From Chenopodium formosanum (lineage: Eukaryota > Streptophyta > Magnoliopsida > Caryophyllales > Amaranthaceae), in NCBI GenBank assembly GCA_024500155.1, contig CM044869.1, positions 30,502,501 to 30,566,500 of the forward strand: 64,000 bases of DNA, written 5' to 3'. The translations under genes and the position numbers were made by a program. Of this stretch, positions 22,301 to 34,268 are shown in pieces; positions within the stretch are counted from its first letter, which is position 1; every line of letters begins with the position of its first letter. Below the pieces are notes generated by a model. The model was not told the origin of the DNA, made no database searches, and saw nothing but the letters and a program-made list of their open reading frames with translations.

Positions 22301-23220
22301 TCTCACCTCGGGGCTTAGACAATGGGAGTAGAGATTAAAGCTTTTTTCAACTTGTTAAAAGCCTCCAAGCATCTATCATCAAACACAAATACGACATCTT
22401 TTTGAAGAAGATTATTGAGAGGTTTTGCAATAAGAGAGAAATCCTTGATAAATCATCTATAAAACCCGGCATGCCACAAAAAGATCTCACTCCTTTCACA
22501 TTAATCGGAGGTGGAAGCTTCTCAATCACTTCACTCTTAGCTTTGTCCACCTCTATGCCCTTGTGAGAGATCTTGTGACCAAGGACAATGCCTTCCTTAA
22601 CCATGAAATGACATTTCTCCCAATTCAAAACCAAATTCACCTTCTCACATCGAGCAAAACATTTCTCAAGATTCTGAAGGCATGCCCCAAATGAAACTCC
22701 ACCTATCGAAAAATCATCCATGAACACCTCCATTTCCTCTTCCAAACATCTCCAAATATGCTCATCATACATTGTTGGAAAGTGGCACGGGCGTTGCAAA
22801 GCCCAAATGGCATTCTCCTATAGGCAAAAGTTCCATATGGACAAGTAAAAATTGTTTTCTCTTGGTCATTTGGGTAAATAGGAATTTAGAAAAACCCAAA
22901 ATATCATCAAGAGAGTAATAATACTTGTGCCTTGTTAGTCTTTCAAGCATTTGATCAATGATGGGAAGGGATAATGATCCTTTTTGGTGGATGTGTTTAG
23001 ACATCGATAGTCTATACACATTCTCCATCCCGTTACCGTCCTTGTAGGAATGAGCTCACCTTTCTCATTCTCTACAACGGTCATTCCTCCTTTCTTTGGG
23101 ACAACATGAACTGAGGAAACCCATCTAGAGCTAGAGATGGGGAATATGATTCCCGCATCTAATAGCTTAGTGATTTCCTTCTTAACCACCTCCCCTATTT
23201 AAGGGAGTAGCTTTCGTTGT
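22301..23220 (-). pseudogene. Athila F reverse transcriptase
   Basis: Landmarks on the minus strand: LLDAGIIFPISSSRWVSSVH, VTGWRMCIDYRCLN, a frameshift at about 22935-23000, VFMDDFSIGGVSF with both catalytic aspartates (about 22700), and LVLNWEKCHFMVKEGIVLGH. The segment normally holding MPFGLCNAP has decayed (about 22800). It is split over at least three frames. Confidence 0.85.
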
Positions 23221-23339
23221 CTTTCAATGCCAGGTCAGGCGCCCTCCTCAAGAGTAATATGGTGTGAACATAAAGCCGGGCTTATACCATTGAGGTCATC
23301 AATTGTATAGCCCAAAGCACCTTGGTGCCTTCTCAAAAC

Positions 23340-24304
23340 ACCACATAAATTTTACGCTTGACTCTCACTCAAGGAGGAATTAACAATGACGGGATAAGTA
23401 GAATTGGGGCCTAAGAATTCATACCTAAAGTGTGATGGTAGAGGTTTGAGTTGTACAATTGAAACACCTTTTACCTTCCTTGGTTGAGGCCACTTGCAAT
23501 GTATCTTGGCTTGAAATTCCTGTGAAAATGTTATCATCACTCTCCTCCATACTCTCATCAATGACTCATTCAAATAAAACCATTTCCTTGCTATGCTCAC
23601 CTATCTTTTCCTTGTTCAACAAAACACACTCAAGTGGATCATTAGAGGTGAGCAAGTGCTCATGCATAGAATTCACAATATCATCCAAGATTTCAACTCT
23701 CATACAATTCTTAAGTGAAGAAGAAGGATATTTCATACTTTCATTCAAATCAAATTTAATAACTTCTTCTCCAACTTTGAGAGAAATCTTAGCACTTTTA
23801 ACATCAATCATGGCAGCCGATGTAGTAAGAAAATGTCTACCTAGTATGATACGAATATTGGAATCCTCATCCATTTCAAGAACAACAAAATCAACCGGAA
23901 TTACAAACTTTCCTACCCTCAGGGAACATCTTCTACCTTACCTTTTGGAATCTTAATTGATCATCGGCTAATTGTAAGGTAATGTTGGTAGGTGAAAGTT
24001 CTCCTAACTCAAGTCTTTGATAAACCGAACATGGCATAAGGCTAACACTAGCTCCTAAATCAGACAAGGCATTACAAATTTGCATCTTATATATAGCATA
24101 AGGGATAGAAAATTTTCCGGGATCCTTCAATTTGGGCGGCATCTTGTTCATAATGATTGCACTACAATTCTCGGTCAAGCTAACCGTTTCCGCCATATCA
24201 CAAGTTCTTCTTCCACTCAAGATGTCCTTAAGGAATTTTGCATAATTCGGCATTTGGTCAATGACATCGGTAAATGGAAGGGTGAGATGAAGTTGCCTAA
24301 GCAT
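23340..24304 (-). pseudogene. Athila F protease region
   Basis: Aspartic protease with NALSDLGASVSLMP (about 24050). DLGAS replaces the usual DTGAS, as in the intact-looking protease at 43662, so this is an Athila trait rather than damage. The downstream landmark IRIILGRHFLTTSAAMIDV (23850-23810) is the C-terminal hydrophobic motif. Stops at 23933 and 23566 and a frame change interrupt it. Confidence 0.82.
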
Positions 24305-26175
24305 CTCTATGAATTTGCCAAATTGTTCATCTAACTTATGCCTATTGAACTTTTGGGGGTATGGGAGGTTAGGTTTTTATAACTTCTCTCACTTTCTCTT
24401 TTTCTTTTTCAATTGGTTTTTCAACCACATCCTCATTCAAAGAGCTTTTTCCTTCCTCATCTTCAACCAAAACTTCCTTAGGACACTCCTTAGCCTTATT
24501 CTTCTTGGGCTCTCCATTCTCAAGAATCCTACCACTCATTGTCACTATGGCATTAATTGGTCTCTTAGGATCCACACCTTGAGATGGTAGGGAAGAAGGG
24601 TTAGCATGATCTTTCAAAACATTTGCCAATTGAGAAATTTGATTATCTAACATCTTACTATGAGCCATCATGTCATTAAACTTCTTATCACCAGATGACA
24701 TGTAAGTGTTAAACACCTTGATTTGATTTTCAATGACATCTTCCAAACTACCTCTTAAAGGAGATGATTGGGCATAAGAAATATCATTTTGGCCTTGAGC
24801 CTTTCGAGTGAAATCGGGTAGGGGACCCCTTTGATTGTTGTTTTGAAAATTGCCCCTATTTTGATTACTCTAGTTACCCCGACCTTGATTTTGGCCACCT
24901 TAGTTATGATTGAAAATTGCCCCTATTTTGATTACTCCAGTTACCCCGACCTTGATTTTAGCCACCTTAGTTATGATTACCATAATTTTGATTATGGTTC
25001 CCATATCCCTGCCCTTGGTTTTGACCACCATAACCTTGGTGGTTATAGTTGCCCCAAAAACCTTGGTTTATATAACCCCCATTGTGGTTATAAATATCAA
25101 AATTCCCATTATGATAGTTCGTATTCCCATTATTTCTTTGACCATCAAATCTAAATCCAACCTTGTTATTAGACACATATTTCACATGTTCATTCTCATT
25201 GCCAAAAAAATCGTCACATCCATCAAAAGAAGCATTAAGACAATTTTAAGCATCATGGTCATATGGATCACACAAATCACAAAACATATTACCACTAGAC
25301 AAGTTGCTAGAACGGGGAAGGGGATTTGAGTTAGGAAATGTACCTCTCCCCTTATTTTGGGACGGAGGAATCGATGCATGCGAAGAAGCACTCTCAAATT
25401 TGGCTTTAATAGAGATCATTTCCTTTCCTAATTCTGAGATTTATGAAGACAAGTTGTTGATGGCATTGATGTGATCAACCTATTACACCGAAGCACCACT
25501 TTTTCTTGTTGTTTCACGCTCATCATCTTGCCAATCTATATAATGCCTCACTACATCTTCAATGATGTCCAACACTTCCTCCTCCGTTTTGTTCATTATT
25601 GGTCCTCCGGCTCCCGCATCAAGGTAATATTTTCCTTGAGGGCTTAGACCTCCATAGAATATTTGATTGATTTGAATGGTAGGAATTCCTTGGTGTAGGC
25701 ATTCTCTTTGGTATTCCTTATACCTCTCCCATGCCTCATAAAGACTTTCATTGGGTTTTTGCTTGAAGCTTTGAATAAGAGCTCTTAGCTCGACCGTTTT
25801 CTTTTGAGGATAGAACCGAGAAAGAAACTCCTTAGTAACTTCATCCCATGTCCTCAAGGAGTTTGGCTTCACCTCCTTGTCCAACCACTCCAATGCTCAT
25901 CCAATGAGAGAGAAAGGGAAAAGCTTAAGGAGAATAAAATCTTCAGAAATCCCATTCAGCTTGATTGTTTTGCGATACTTCTCAAGCTCCTTAAGATGAT
26001 TGAGGGGACTCTTATGCTTTGCACCACTATATTGACGCTTCTCTATCAAAGTTATCATGGCCAGTCTAATCTCAAAGTCGGTTGCCGGTGTCGTAGGTAG
26101 AGCAATCCCACTCTCATACCTATAGGCTCCCGGAACTCCTAACTTCTTCAATGCCACTCTAGAATTTTCTCCCAT
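24305..26175 (-). pseudogene. gag: Athila F gag
   Basis: The ORF opens at the ATG at 26175. Capsid landmarks are ALEWLDKEVKPNSLRTWDEV, FLSRFYPQKKT and YLDAGAGG, the last shared with the other Athila gag (NLDAGAGG, about 42360). A zinc knuckle near 25270 reads CDLCDPYDHDA, a stop, then NC (C-X2-C-X4-H-X4-C). A glycine/asparagine-rich tail is damaged by a 67-bp tandem duplication (24845-24978) that shifts the frame. A lysine/glutamate-rich linker to protease follows. Stops lie at about 25897, 25480 and 24366. Confidence 0.82.
24845..24978 (-). repeat. 67-bp tandem duplication in Athila F gag
   Basis: Two adjacent copies (24845-24911 and 24912-24978) beginning GAAAATTGCCCCTATTTTGA differ at only two or three bases. 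67 is not a multiple of three, so the duplication shifts the reading frame in the Gly/Asn-rich gag tail. Confidence 0.9.
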
Positions 26176-26340
26176 GCTCCAAATGGCACTAGAGAACGAC
26201 CACGTGCTCTATGTATACAATCTCAAAAGAAACAATTAGTAGCACAGCTACAAATGTAGCCTAAAAGAAAGAAAATCTTTTTGTATTTTTCAAAAAAAAT
26301 GGAATAGACTTAATCAACAATAGCAAATAACCATGCCATT
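26176..26340 (-). other. Short leader of Athila F
   Basis: About 165 bases between primer site and gag ATG. AT-rich, with no feature recognised. Confidence 0.5.
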
Positions 26341-26357
26341 CCTCGGCAACAACGCCA
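26341..26357 (-). other. Primer binding site of Athila F (tRNA-Asp type)
   Basis: The minus strand reads TGGCGTTGTTGCCGAGG, close to TGGCGCCGTTGCCGGGGA, the complement of the plant tRNA-Asp 3' end used by Athila elements. It lies four bases downstream of the LTR end. Confidence 0.8.
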
Positions 26358-26361
26358 TTAT

Positions 26362-27947
26362 TGACGCAGGACAAACCTAGGTCGTTGGTATCTAAGTTCC
26401 CCGATCAAAACAAAATTTGTGCAACCAAAACCAACCCTAAGTATAGGCGTAAGTCCGGGTTGAACCCTAGGGAATGTGGTATTTACTACGGTCTCAAGCT
26501 AAGCTATTCCGAAGGTTAAATGAGGGTTGGTCTAACAAGCCTAACAACGCAATTAAACAATTACTAGAAAGATGTAAAGAATTCTAGGGAGTCGGGATCC
26601 ACATGCACTCATAATAAGCACACTAATTAGGAAAGAAATTGATCAAGCATACAATGCGAGGGAAAGCAAGAAATGCAATCAAAATCACTCAAAGAGCTAT
26701 TTCCTAGGGTTAAGCTACATGTCTCTACAAATGACTTCAAAGGAAAATCACAAATTTAGATCAATCGATAATAATAGCTTCCAAATCAATTGTTCGTGTC
26801 ATTGAAACCTATTATGCAATCTAGCACGATAGTTGAGGTTGATCACTCCTCAAGATATCAAACACATGCACAAATATCACTAACCAATTTAATCACAATG
26901 ATGATCAAGCAAATTCCCCTAATTAACCATGAATTATCACTCATACATGCTTCACCCTATCCCCAACAAGTAATCTACTCACTACACAATGCAAATTTGA
27001 AAAACAAAGCTAATCTAATCACAAATTTCATCATCAACATTGTAATCAAAATATGCTCAAACTTGTCAAAATCAAATCAAACAAACAACATGTAATTCAA
27101 TCAAAATCAAACATGAAATTGCATTAAAGAGTAAAGAATTCTTACAAAACTTTGATCAGAATCAAAGAGGAAGAAGATTGGAAGTAGCATTCATCAACAT
27201 TACCAAGTTTCTCTCTCTAAAATCTAAGAACAAATCTTCAAAATTAAGAGCTTCTCTCTCTAAAATTTCATCAAAAACTAAATATAAAGATTCCTTCCCT
27301 CTCTAGAAGTTGAAGAATTCTATATATAGTAAAACTAACTAAGGGGAAGTTTGTTAGACGTCCAAAAGAAACCTCAAAAGGCGCAACCTCTCATCCTTAA
27401 GCACGGGCGCAATAAAATGGGTACGGAAACAGGGGGGATAGAGCGCGCGGTCACTCTTGGAACCTACGCGGCCACTCCTCCCTCGCGCGCGGCCACGCCC
27501 TTGGAGCAGGGGATGAGGCTTGGTGCGCTCGAAGACGCCCCCTTCCGCTCCATATGATGCATGTTGCGGAGGCAGTCACTTGAAGCCCTTACGGTCTTTT
27601 AATGTCCACGCGACATGAGAGCGCGACCTTGAAGACTTGACTCTTGCACTCCTTTGCTTTTGAGCTTCAAGAGGGGGAACCGAGATGTCTTTGGCCTTGA
27701 ATACCCCGAGAGAATGCCAATGAGCTTTTCCAACATCACCAACTTCCTAGAGTCAAATAAAAGCAAACAAGTAAAGAAGAAAATGCAAAATAAACTAAGA
27801 AAAGCAAGAAAGTAAGAAAGCAACTAAAGAAAATGCAAAATAGAGAAAATACAAGTAAAACTAGAGAAAAGGAGATAAATGAGATGTAAAATCAATGAAA
27901 AATCATCCTAAAAGAACCTATATGAGTTCCATAAATGACACTCATTA
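26362..27947 (-). repeat. 5' LTR of Athila F
   Basis: About 1586 bp on the minus strand from TAATGAGTGTCATTTATGG (first G mutated to A) to CCTGCGTCA. It shares the opening words with family A but is otherwise clearly diverged. It has a CG-rich patch at about 27430-27520, as the A LTRs do at a comparable place. Confidence 0.82.
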
Positions 27948-28406
27948 AAAACCCTGCATCAAGCCTTTCCATGTTATCAAATAAACCAATAATTTTGAGT
28001 ACATGTGGGCTGACTGACTCTCCTTTCTTGAGCTTTCTCTCAAGGATCTGCCTGTGGGTTTCGAACCTTTCAGTTCGGGCCTGCTATTGGAACATGTTCT
28101 GAAGTTTAGAGATGATCTCAAAAGTCGTTTCCTTCTCAAAGAAAGTCTTCTAAAGGTCGAGAGACATAGTGCCCAACATGATGCATTTGACACCCCGATT
28201 GGAAGTTTGCTATCACTTTAGGGCAGCTTGAGTCACTTCCTCATTAGGAGTCTCGGGCATTTCCTCATCAAGAACATATTCCTTTTCTCTTGCATGAGAA
28301 CTATACGCAAGTTTCTTTGCCAATCAAGAAAGTTTAGCCCACTCAGTTTCTCCTTGTCGAGAATTGAGCGTAACGAGAATTTGTTGTTTGAGTTATTCGC
28401 AGACAT
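27948..28406 (-). pseudogene. gag: Copia G gag, N-terminal part
   Basis: The ATG is at 28406-28404. It opens MSANNSNNKFSLRSILDKEK and continues LSGLNFLDWQRNLRIVL, the canonical plant copia gag start. A one-base frameshift follows at about KEK(R/Y). In the shifted frame come TPNEEVTQAALK, NMFQ, QARTERFETHRQILER and KKGESVSPHVLKIIGLFDN, with stops at about 28214, 28211, 28151 and 28085. The sequence ends at the Athila F LTR. It encodes the capsid protein; the remainder lies beyond the left edge of the window. Confidence 0.85.
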
Positions 28407-29324
28407 GTTTCTACAATTGAAAGAATTTGAAATGAAAAACCATTCATAATACTAAATAAGATTTAATTCATGTATATATATTTTAAACTTATTTAAACGT
28501 CTTATCCACACATTAATTTGTCCTTATTTGGTGAGAATAAGGCGATTCCAAGATTCAAAGAATCAATGAGTAATTAAGCATGCTTTGGCTTGTCTTAACA
28601 CTTATTATTCTAAGATAAGCAATTCTTTGCTTATGGCTCCAAGCCACTCTTGGTTAGATAAATCGTCGCATCTAATGCTCTAGTGACAATTTATCTCTTT
28701 TGCCACGACATGTTAGGACTCCATCACTCATATCGTTGAGTCTAACCAAAACCAACATGTATTATGATGTCTTTCTTTGGCAAACCCATCAACATACCAT
28801 ACGTTCCTGGAAAGTAGTGATGCCTCGCTTTGGCATAGCCCATCACTATTCTCAATAGTTCGGTAAGTGTTGTTTTGGAATGGCAAGTTTTACTCAATAT
28901 TTTAGGGACCTAGGGTTTCTATGTTGGTTGATTTAAGTGAAATTAATTAATCATCACAACATTCGAAAGCCTAAACATGAATCTAACATATCATTCATTC
29001 ATATAAGCATAAATATATATAAAAAACATAAGTAAATGATGCATTTAGCATTAATCAACTAGCATGACCCCTTGAGTCTTCAAGTCTTCAAGGGTCTCAA
29101 TTTGCAACATCATGGCTTCGTCTTCTAATAAATTCCGTCTTCAAGACATAACCAAAATCATGCAACTACTAGTATCGATTAGGACTAATCTAAATATTAA
29201 GGTACAAAAATACGCAATGATTCGCACACCGTATTTAGATTTAAAAAAATACATAATGGAACGCATTTCGTATTTTTTATCCTAATTGGGCCCTACTAGT
29301 TGCCATTTCTTAAAACCTGTGAGA
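28407..29324 (-). other. Copia G leader, gag-proximal part, with conserved hairpins
   Basis: Noncoding. It contains the same hairpins as copia 1: AGTGATG/CATCACT (28816-28847), ACATGTTAGG/CCAACATGT (28708-28760) and a CTTTGGCTTGTCTTAA unit (28579-28602). Homology to copia 1 runs along about 5210-6010. Confidence 0.7.
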
Positions 29325-29329
29325 GAATA

Positions 29330-30737
29330 TGTTGGGTTTTGATGAGTCCGACTCATCGCGGAATAAAACCTGAGCCAAGATCACACTCACAATTAATATA
29401 ATCAAAAGACATAATTAACATAATTAACAAGAATTAAGGAAAGACTTAATTACTCTTGACGCGTGCTTCGCTCGTACCCCTAGCTCTTACTTGAGAAAGC
29501 TTTAAGTCTAGCACGGACGAAAAACCTCCTACGGTATCCACCCGTAACTCAACCCCGACTAGGTCTATTGCTTAGAGGTTAGCTAAGCCTGACTAAATAC
29601 TCGAGTAATTATGTGTTTAAAGGTTTTCTAAATGGAGATGCCTTTTCTAACACTTTACTCAAGTGATTTTTCCCATACCCCAACTAAGGTATTTATAGGG
29701 AAATCATGAGTAAAATCCTCTCTCCCATCACGGTGCGAGAGTTGGTAAAATTAATATTCTTTCTTTATTTTTAAATAAAAAATAAAATTAAATATCCAAC
29801 AACTAATTAATCAATAAGTGGCACATTTAGGAGAAGGGTTAGGTAAGGACTACAAGGAAAGGAGGGGACCAAATTTGATCCCCAAGCACTCCTCATAGCC
29901 GGCCACCTATACCAAACAAGGCACCAACGACACGCTGCCACGTGGCACCCTCACTTGGGCACCAAACCAGCTCGAGGTTGGGCTGCTGCCTCGACCCAGC
30001 TAGCTGCTGGCCTTGGCATGGCAGCGTGGCGCGCAGCTACTACCTCGGCCTAGAAAGCCACGTACACAAGTGCGGGCTGCTGGCCTTGGCGTGCTGTTGT
30101 CCCCCTGCTAGCACACACAGCTAGCAGCTGCCCCACACCTTCCCTGCAACACGGCTAGAACCATAGCACGACATAGCTGCTGCTGCTATGTGCATGCCTT
30201 GCTAGCTTGCTGGCGCGCCATAGCAGTTGCGGCTATGGCGTGCCATGTTAGCCTTGGTGCGCTAGCATGCACCAGCCAGCCTAGGCTCGGTTTGTTGTGC
30301 TTGCTAGCCACCTTGGCTATACCAAGTGCTCCTAGGCTTCGGTTTGCTAGGGGCATTCAATTGCTAGGGGTATTTGAGTAAATTGTTGATTAATTAGTGA
30401 TTTTAACGTCTCATCTTGTATTATTTCGACTCGACTTCTGAAACTCGGTTTCGACGCTCCACGCTCGAATTTCCGACGTCTAAATATTAATTACTCGAGC
30501 GACTCATTAATTCCTTCTAAATTAATTTGTCGTGTCGATTCGTTAATTGCTTGGGTGTGACCCAAAGGGTTTAGTCAAGATTAAGCTGTAATATTAATTA
30601 CTTATTAATATTACCGATCAGAAGCGACCTCCAGCTAGGCATTCCTATCACTTGACCTCACTGAATAATTAGCTTTCTAATAATTCTGAACCCTCTATCG
30701 GAATCATACACTTGTTGGGAGGACACCATTCCTATCA
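29330..30737 (-). repeat. Solo LTR of the copia family (minus strand)
   Basis: 1408 bp, plus-strand ends TGTTGGGTTTTGATG and ATTCCTATCA, flanked by GAATA (29325-29329 and 30738-30742). It sits inside the leader of a copia element of its own family: the bases on each side rejoin to match copia 1 around 5205-5215. It has a GC-rich centre (29940-30330) as at 7190-7660. Confidence 0.94.
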
Positions 30738-30742
30738 GAATA

Positions 30743-31110
30743 TACATTCCATTCATCCATTCACTATATGTGAAGGGCCCATGCATTTTACAACGAAAAA
30801 CAGGTAACAATGCATCAACACGCGTAAACTAGTAACTAACTTAGGTGGTTAATCCGATTAACGTGCCTAATTAAAACTAGTCGAAGTTGTTAGCCGATTA
30901 TGTGATTAAGCGCAATTAAAATAGCTCAAATAAATAATGAAACTCCCACTAAATTCCGCATCCAACTTAATTAATATGATTAAATAATCCGATAAACCCA
31001 ATATTTTTCCAAATTAAAATTTGCAAGTACCGCTCAAAACCGAGGCTTAGCCTCCAAAATTTAATTAAATTAAATAAACATAAATAAAATAATTAAAACT
31101 CGCAAACTAT
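30743..31110 (-). other. Copia G leader, 5' part
   Basis: Noncoding, homologous in reverse to about 4855-5205 of copia 1 (TGCATGGGCC near 30780, GGATGCGG near 30960). Similarity ends near 31105-31118. Confidence 0.65.
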
Positions 31111-31117
31111 TTAGTCT

Positions 31118-32690
31118 ATTGTTTTTGAAAACTCGCAATTGTTCCCCTTTGGTGAATTTGAAGCTTTTAGTGAGTTTTTGCCACAACCTTGTGCGGTTTC
31201 ATGCTTTTCTAGCCTTCTCCGTATTTTTCTTGTGCGGCGTTTGGATCCTTGACTATTGTGTGCTTTTTCTAGAATTTAACTCTCATCTCCCGAGATCGCG
31301 ACCAAGCCATTTAGGAAGGACAAAGGCTTTTTTTTTTGGGTGGTAATTTTTATTTTTCTAGGATAATTTTCTACATCTTTATTTTAGGTTTTCATTTGCT
31401 TACTTGCTAACCATTTGTGCCATATACCCTTCTTTTCAAACCACATCTTTAGATCTTGAGCCTTTTGTTTCATTTTTGTTCCCATGTGGGTATTTGTGAA
31501 GCATTTAGTCTCTATTGTTGGAGTTTTGGTGGATGAGAATGATTGTTTTGGTTCTTATAATGAAAGCAAGTTTGTGTTATAAATATTTTGTGAATAAAAA
31601 GCAAATGCAACGTTGACAAAGCCGTCCATAGTTAAAAGAGGCGAGGACAATGAAGTAATGTAAAGATGGAACATGTAAAAAAGAGAAAAAGCAAAGCAAA
31701 TTCAAAAGCTTTGGAAAATATTAAAAATATTGAAAAATGAAAAATTCAAAAAAATATTTTGATGTAAGTTTATTTCTCCCTTTCTTTCGCATTGAGGACA
31801 ATGCTTTGTTCTAGCTTGGGGGGGAAGCGTTTTACACTTTTTGTACATATGTTTGTGATTCTTAACTTTGAATAATCTTGGGGGAGATGTGTTTTTGTTT
31901 GGTGTTTACTTGGTTTTGGTGTTGAGATTTGGCTAATCTTTGCTTCACAATTTAGGTGTACCACCAAATTTCAAATTGTAGCCTACCCTCACCCTTCTCT
32001 CCTTTACGTTACAACCCTTTCCAAGACCTTTTGAACTTTGTGGTTGAGTCTCTAGTAGGTGGAGGGAGATGTGGGTCAAGCTTATAGAGCGGCATGCAAT
32101 AGTTGAGACGTCAAGAAACCTTAAATCTATTTCTTTTTTCGATTCCTTCGAGAAACCATAGAGATGCTTGCTAAAAGTAAATTTGAAGCTAATTGGGAAA
32201 ATGTGCTAAAAATGTTTTGAGAAGGAAGTGAATTGCGTTTTGATAGTTCTCTATACTTAGCATGTCCTATGCTTCAATCAACCCTAGATATCTCGGAACG
32301 TGCTTACCATTGTTTGTTTTAGGAAGTTTGGTATCCTCTCTTGTCTTGACCATTTGCAAAAGTCCATTGTAAGAGCACCTCTCTTCCTTTTCAGTTTTAA
32401 CTTTCTCTTTTCTCTTTTTTTGCTTTGCCTCCTTTTACTTGAGAGTTATGGGTTAATCTTTTAGGAAACTCTTACGAGAGCATTACTCGTCCTCTAGTGC
32501 GATCTAGAGGTTTAAAGGGCTTGTCAATTGTTGCTAAAATTGACCGTGATTCCTACGAAAGTGAGTTAGTGTACATTCTTTTATTCTCTAGTATTTCTCG
32601 TTTCTTGCTTGCCTAAATAATGTCATCATCTTCCTTTAAGTTTGATTTTGTTTTGCTCGAGGACGAGCAAAAGTCTAGCTTAGGAGAATT
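31118..32690 (+). other. Athila A 3' untranslated region and polypurine tract
   Basis: No ORF supported. It contains CTTGGGGGGGAAG (31815-31827), CTTGGGGGAGA (31876-31886) and, directly before the LTR, GAGGACGAGCAAAAGTCTAG and AGCTTAGGAGAATT. The last of these is the likely plus-strand primer (32678-32690). These purine-rich words are typical of Athila 3' ends. Confidence 0.72.
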
Positions 32691-34268
32691 TGATGAATGT
32701 CATTTATGGCACTCTTAGGCTAGGTTTTCTTTGTAGTTTTATGCTCGTTTTTAGTCTTTTATGTCGTGTTTTTACATAATAATGCTTGTTTTGTGTATTT
32801 GTGTGTAAGTTTAGAGAAATGCATGCTTTTGATGGTTTTCTTATTATTTTATTCATTTATCGACTATTTCTCTTATTTTTTCGTTTCTTTGATTTGTTTT
32901 GTAGGTGTGTTGAGTTTCCCGAGGTTTGATTACCAAGGAGGAATCTCGAGCGCATTCAAGAAGGATGATGGAGCTCAGTTCGGGAATCTAAACATGCAAT
33001 TCAAGCTAGCCCCGCAAGCACAAGCACCATGGAAGCAATGCTTTGCCTCGAAGTGTTCAAGTGCTTGGAGAATAAAAGAGCTTCCCTTCTCGCAGGCATC
33101 GCCTCGAGTGCACCGATGATAGGGATGCTCGGGAGCACGGAGATCGATCGAGCAAGAAAAGGAGGCAAGCCACGAGCACCACAGTAGGGGTGCGCGCGCA
33201 GACCTCACTGTGCGTGCGCGCAGACCCTGCTGTGCGTGCGTGTGGCCTGGGTGGTGTGCACGCACCAAGATCCCCCGATTCTCTTCGCTCAATTTTCTAT
33301 TTATAGCTCTTTACTTTTCCTTTTTGAGGGGAGATGACTTTATCTTGTACTAGAGACTTATTTTCCAGAAATAGAAGAGAGAGAAAGTAGAGAGAGAAGT
33401 TTAGGATTACTTGATTGCACTTGAATTTGATCTTTGATTTCAACTTGATCTTTGATTTCTTCTTCAAATCAATGAAAGCTTGTGAGACTTCTTTCCTTTT
33501 AACTTACTTTTATTGCAATTTCCTTTAATTCTTGAATGTTTTATTTGACTTTTAATCTTTGCTTTAGAAATTGTTGAATGATTGAATTTCTTCTTGATTA
33601 AACTTGAAATGAATATGTTTGTGATTGAATTTGTTTTGTTTTTCAATTTCACCATGAATAATGAGTAGATTAGTTTCATTGATGATTTTTGCTAGTTGAT
33701 GATCCTTGATTGATTGAATTATTGCAATTAAATTGGTTGACATAGTTGTGCATGTGATTAATTAGATTAGGATTGATCAAACTATAAGATTAATCTAGAT
33801 TGCATTGCAAATTTCAATGACGTGAACCCTTGATTTGAGAATTGCTTAAATTGATTGAATTTGATTGTGATTTTCCTTGTTAGCCAGTTATAGTGAACCC
33901 TAGCTTGGCTTATAGGAGATAGCTTTTGGATTCCATTGATTGTAACTATTGTTTGTCCTTTGTAATGTTTGAATTGATTGAGTGATCCATCAATTAGCAT
34001 AATCATTGAGCTTGCATGTGGAACCTATATCCCTAGGGTTTAGTATATTGAATTTCTTAATTTATCTGGCTTTCTCGATACGTTAGTTACCAACCATATC
34101 TTTCTACAATCTTCGAAGTAGCTTAACCTAGGCTATAGCTTACACCTACTCATTCCTTTGGGTTCGACCCTTGACTTACCATATACTCGTATTAGGTTGG
34201 TCGAGTGTTTATAAATTTAGTTTGGCTCTAGGAAAGGGTAGAAAACGACCTACATTTTCCCTATGTCA
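32691..34268 (+). repeat. 3' LTR of Athila A
   Basis: 1578 bp from TGATGAATGTCATTTATGGC to CCCTATGTCA. It matches 57739-59192 and 1-1103 in reverse. A CpG-rich block at about 33180-33270 carries repeats of TGTGCGTGCGCGCAGACC. ORFs through it are not genes. Confidence 0.9.

Larger units (their letters stand above)
1104..27947 (-). mobile_element. Athila-group Ty3/gypsy element F (nested, minus strand)
   Basis: Read on the minus strand, the order is 5' LTR (27947-26362), a primer site like the 3' end of tRNA-Asp, gag, protease with DLGAS, RT with FMDDF, RNase H, integrase, a noncoding spacer, then an extra ORF split by the copia element at 2399-19257 and cut again at 1103. The 3' LTR must lie left of the window. 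F itself is inserted in the gag of copia element G; AAAAC (27948-27952) is one candidate copy of its target duplication. Stops and frameshifts occur throughout, so it is non-autonomous today. Confidence 0.85.
27948..31110 (-). mobile_element. Ty1/copia element G (partial, minus strand)
   Basis: Leader and gag start of a copia element, homologous to copia 1. Gag (28406-27948) is interrupted by Athila F. The leader (28407-31110) is interrupted by a solo LTR of the same family (29330-30737). Near 31110 homology stops and Athila-type 3' sequence begins without a copia LTR, so the 5' LTR and primer site are lost. Confidence 0.75.
31111..34268 (+). mobile_element. 3' end of an Athila-group element (Athila A)
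   Basis: Plus-strand noncoding 3' region, polypurine tract and 3' LTR (32691-34268). The 3' region follows the one in Athila C at 51240-52390 (shared words such as TCTAGCCTTC, GGATCCTTGACTA and TCTTGGGGGAG-like purine runs). Everything upstream is absent. The LTR ends inside the Tat E extra ORF, so Athila A or the whole left nest was inserted there. The left target duplication is outside the window; the right flank is TTTGG (34269-34273). Confidence 0.78.

Noticed and set aside
20558..26175. Plus-strand ORFs (for example 23459-23956, 24831-25329)
   Set aside because: They are shadows of minus-strand Athila F gag-pol, which has clear RT, RNase H and integrase motifs.
31119..31346. Hydrophobic 75-residue ORF as a membrane protein
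   Set aside because: It lies in a noncoding Athila 3' region, has no homologue at the matching place in Athila C and begins at the breakpoint.
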